A DNA stretch of 64,000 bases, from the NCBI GenBank assembly GCA_028023455.1, contig JAQFVV010012396.1, positions 24,263,330 to 24,327,329 of the forward strand. The letters are read 5' to 3'. Shown here piece by piece: positions 62,501-64,000 of the stretch; position 1 is the stretch's first letter; each line of letters begins with the position of its first letter. Under the pieces are notes generated by a model that worked only from the letters and a program-made list of their open reading frames with translations, did not search any database and had not been told where the DNA came from. This DNA comes from Epiperipatus broadwayi. Its lineage: Eukaryota; Onychophora; Udeonychophora; Euonychophora; Peripatidae. Position numbers and translations under genes: made by a program.

Positions 62501-64000
62501 TTTTTTTTTACTATTAATAAAAATATAGTGTGTACACAAAAAATACATTCAACCATGGTTTTATTTTTGGTGGAGTCATTCTTTCCTGTTGCAATTTCCA
62601 GTTATTATCTAATTGAGTTTCTCTTTGAAGGTTTCTAGACATATGTATGGATAGTTCATTCTTTTCTTAGTTTGCAGTAATTCCAAGCTAAAAATAGCAA
62701 ATTTTACTCTTGGGTTGTTTTTTTTTTAAATTTTAGGTAAGACGAAAAGCAGAGATTCAAGCTCTTGGTTGAAGACTAGGTTGCAGATTACTTTAAGTGG
62801 TAACTTTTTCTTCTCTACATTTTTTTCCAGTGATGTCAGTTTTATTTAAATTTAGCATATGATTTTCATTGTAGAAACCATTTTTAAAACTAAACTCATA
62901 GTATGCTAAAGGTTTGATTAAAACTTCTCCTTGTTTAATAGCTTTTTAAAGATTTTTGCTGAAGTATATAGCAACTTGCTAAAGATTTTTGTTTTTTTCT
63001 TTATCAGCTGGATTAAGACTTGACTGCTCTCTCTTCAACAGCTAAGTTATGAATATTTTCTCTTACAAGATACTTGAGTCTTCTTACTTATTCGCACCCT
63101 CATTATTTTTTTTAGAATTGTATTGGTAAGAAGCTAATCAGAATCTGTCTTCAACAAGATAATGTTTGTAACAACCAATTACATACATTTTTACAAATAC
63201 CATCATTCAGGTAATTTCTTCCTTAATTATAGACATTGAAGACAAAATTAAGAATTTAAATAAATATAAAATTCTTGGGATTTCTTTCTAATTAAAATTT
63301 TTTTCTTGCAAAAAAAACAACAACAAAATAATCAGTTAATTGCACTAATGTGATTTTTTTGCATTATAGAGAGATCAAGAAAAAAAACAACTCTGACTAA
63401 TTAAAAATACAATTTATCAGATGTATTAAAATTAATATTTTTTTAAAAAAGAATACAATTAAAAATAAAACTTTATCCCTCATTTAAAGTTAAAATTAAT
63501 ATATATTAAATAATTTACAAAAGAAAGCAAATTATTTTTCTTTTAGTACATTTTTATATTTTATAAGAGAGAGAGAAAAACTTGTTTACATTATTTTATA
63601 AGTTCTTTTCCTTCTTTAATCATTTATAACTCATTAAAATATTCACATATTAAAATCATAATATTTAACAAATTTAATGTTTGAAAATTCTCATACTATC
63701 ATATTGGGATTTAAAATATTTACTTAATTAAAGACTGGTTATTATTATTATAAAAATATTCCTGGAAAAATTAAATATTATTTTCACCATTAATTAAATA
63801 ATCTTTAACTAAACCTGAAAAACATTGTGTATTATTTAATTATTTTTAATGAAACCATGTAGCCAAGTGTTATATGAGTGCTCATGGATCAATGGTAATT
63901 TATCTTTTTGCTGTATTCAAATTCAAGCCATAAAAGATTTTAAAAATTTTCAGATTCTAATTAGGCAAATTTTTTTTCATGAGCTTAGTCCATGGTGAAT
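59566..64000. other. AT-rich non-coding sequence
   Basis: Decayed tetranucleotide words extend to about 59810, and a (CA)n run of about 11 units lies at 60366-60387. The rest, through the A/T homopolymer-rich 62020-62520 region to the end of the window, shows no gene, RNA or repeat family that I can identify. Frames at 60201-60401, 61086-61268 and 61701-61895 have no recognisable motif. Confidence 0.55.

Overview
This is a very AT-rich stretch (about three quarters A+T by eye) of a nuclear animal genome. It contains no host exon, rRNA gene or bacterial-style operon that I can recognise. The organism is most likely an invertebrate metazoan. The evidence is the mixture of a Ty3/gypsy LTR retrotransposon, RTE-type and other LINEs, a Penelope-like element, a Merlin-type DNA transposon, tRNA-derived SINEs, foldback elements and very long tri- and tetranucleotide arrays. 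I cannot name the species. The 500-base run of N at 51241-51740 shows this is a scaffolded assembly. Almost every open frame in the window is a decayed transposon fragment or a read-through of a microsatellite.

Layout from left to right. 1-4100: AT-rich sequence with an RTE LINE 3' fragment (765-975) and a tRNA-SINE (3271-3377). 4110-8720: a nearly full-length but decayed LINE on the + strand (ORF1-like part, endonuclease, reverse transcriptase, C-terminal CCHC). 11866-12715: an inverted pair of a second, tRNA-headed SINE-like family. 13839-14585: a candidate piggyBac-type MITE with TTAA ends. 16308-24529: a Ty3/gypsy element on the - strand (short gag-like frame, protease, RT, RNase H, integrase) with LTRs of about 1.4 kb. 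Its 5' LTR carries a 1.1-kb palindromic foldback insertion, and its 3' LTR junction is tandemly duplicated. 25270-26300: a Penelope-like RT plus GIY-YIG remnant. 26548-30900: a Merlin-type DNA transposon with long inverted arms, in which an RTE fragment and a foldback repeat are nested. 32905-33030, 35542-35652, 39231-39930 and 41350-41730: further SINE or foldback copies. 36330-37235: a LINE 3' end. 44400-46790: a decayed RTE retrotransposon on the - strand. 48241-48349: a SINE with clear target-site duplication. 49741-51235: a LINE 3' end flanked on both sides by (AAT)n arrays, next to the assembly gap. 54979-55252: a (CAT)n(AAT)n array. 56202-58940: six related foldback-repeat copies (one of them at 30250) plus an RTE RT relic. 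59263-59565: a compound tetranucleotide array whose blocks change by one transition at a time and return to the starting motif. 59566-64000: AT-rich sequence with nothing recognised.

No element looks intact. Each coding relic has stops, frameshifts or lost catalytic residues; for example the gypsy RT reads YLHN where YxDD is expected. The strongest signals of possible novelty are structural: long inverted arms and nested insertions, inverted SINE pairs, and microsatellites that begin exactly at LINE 3' ends. I see no gene set that would form a new biochemical system. All protein identifications were made by reading translations by eye and are family-level only.
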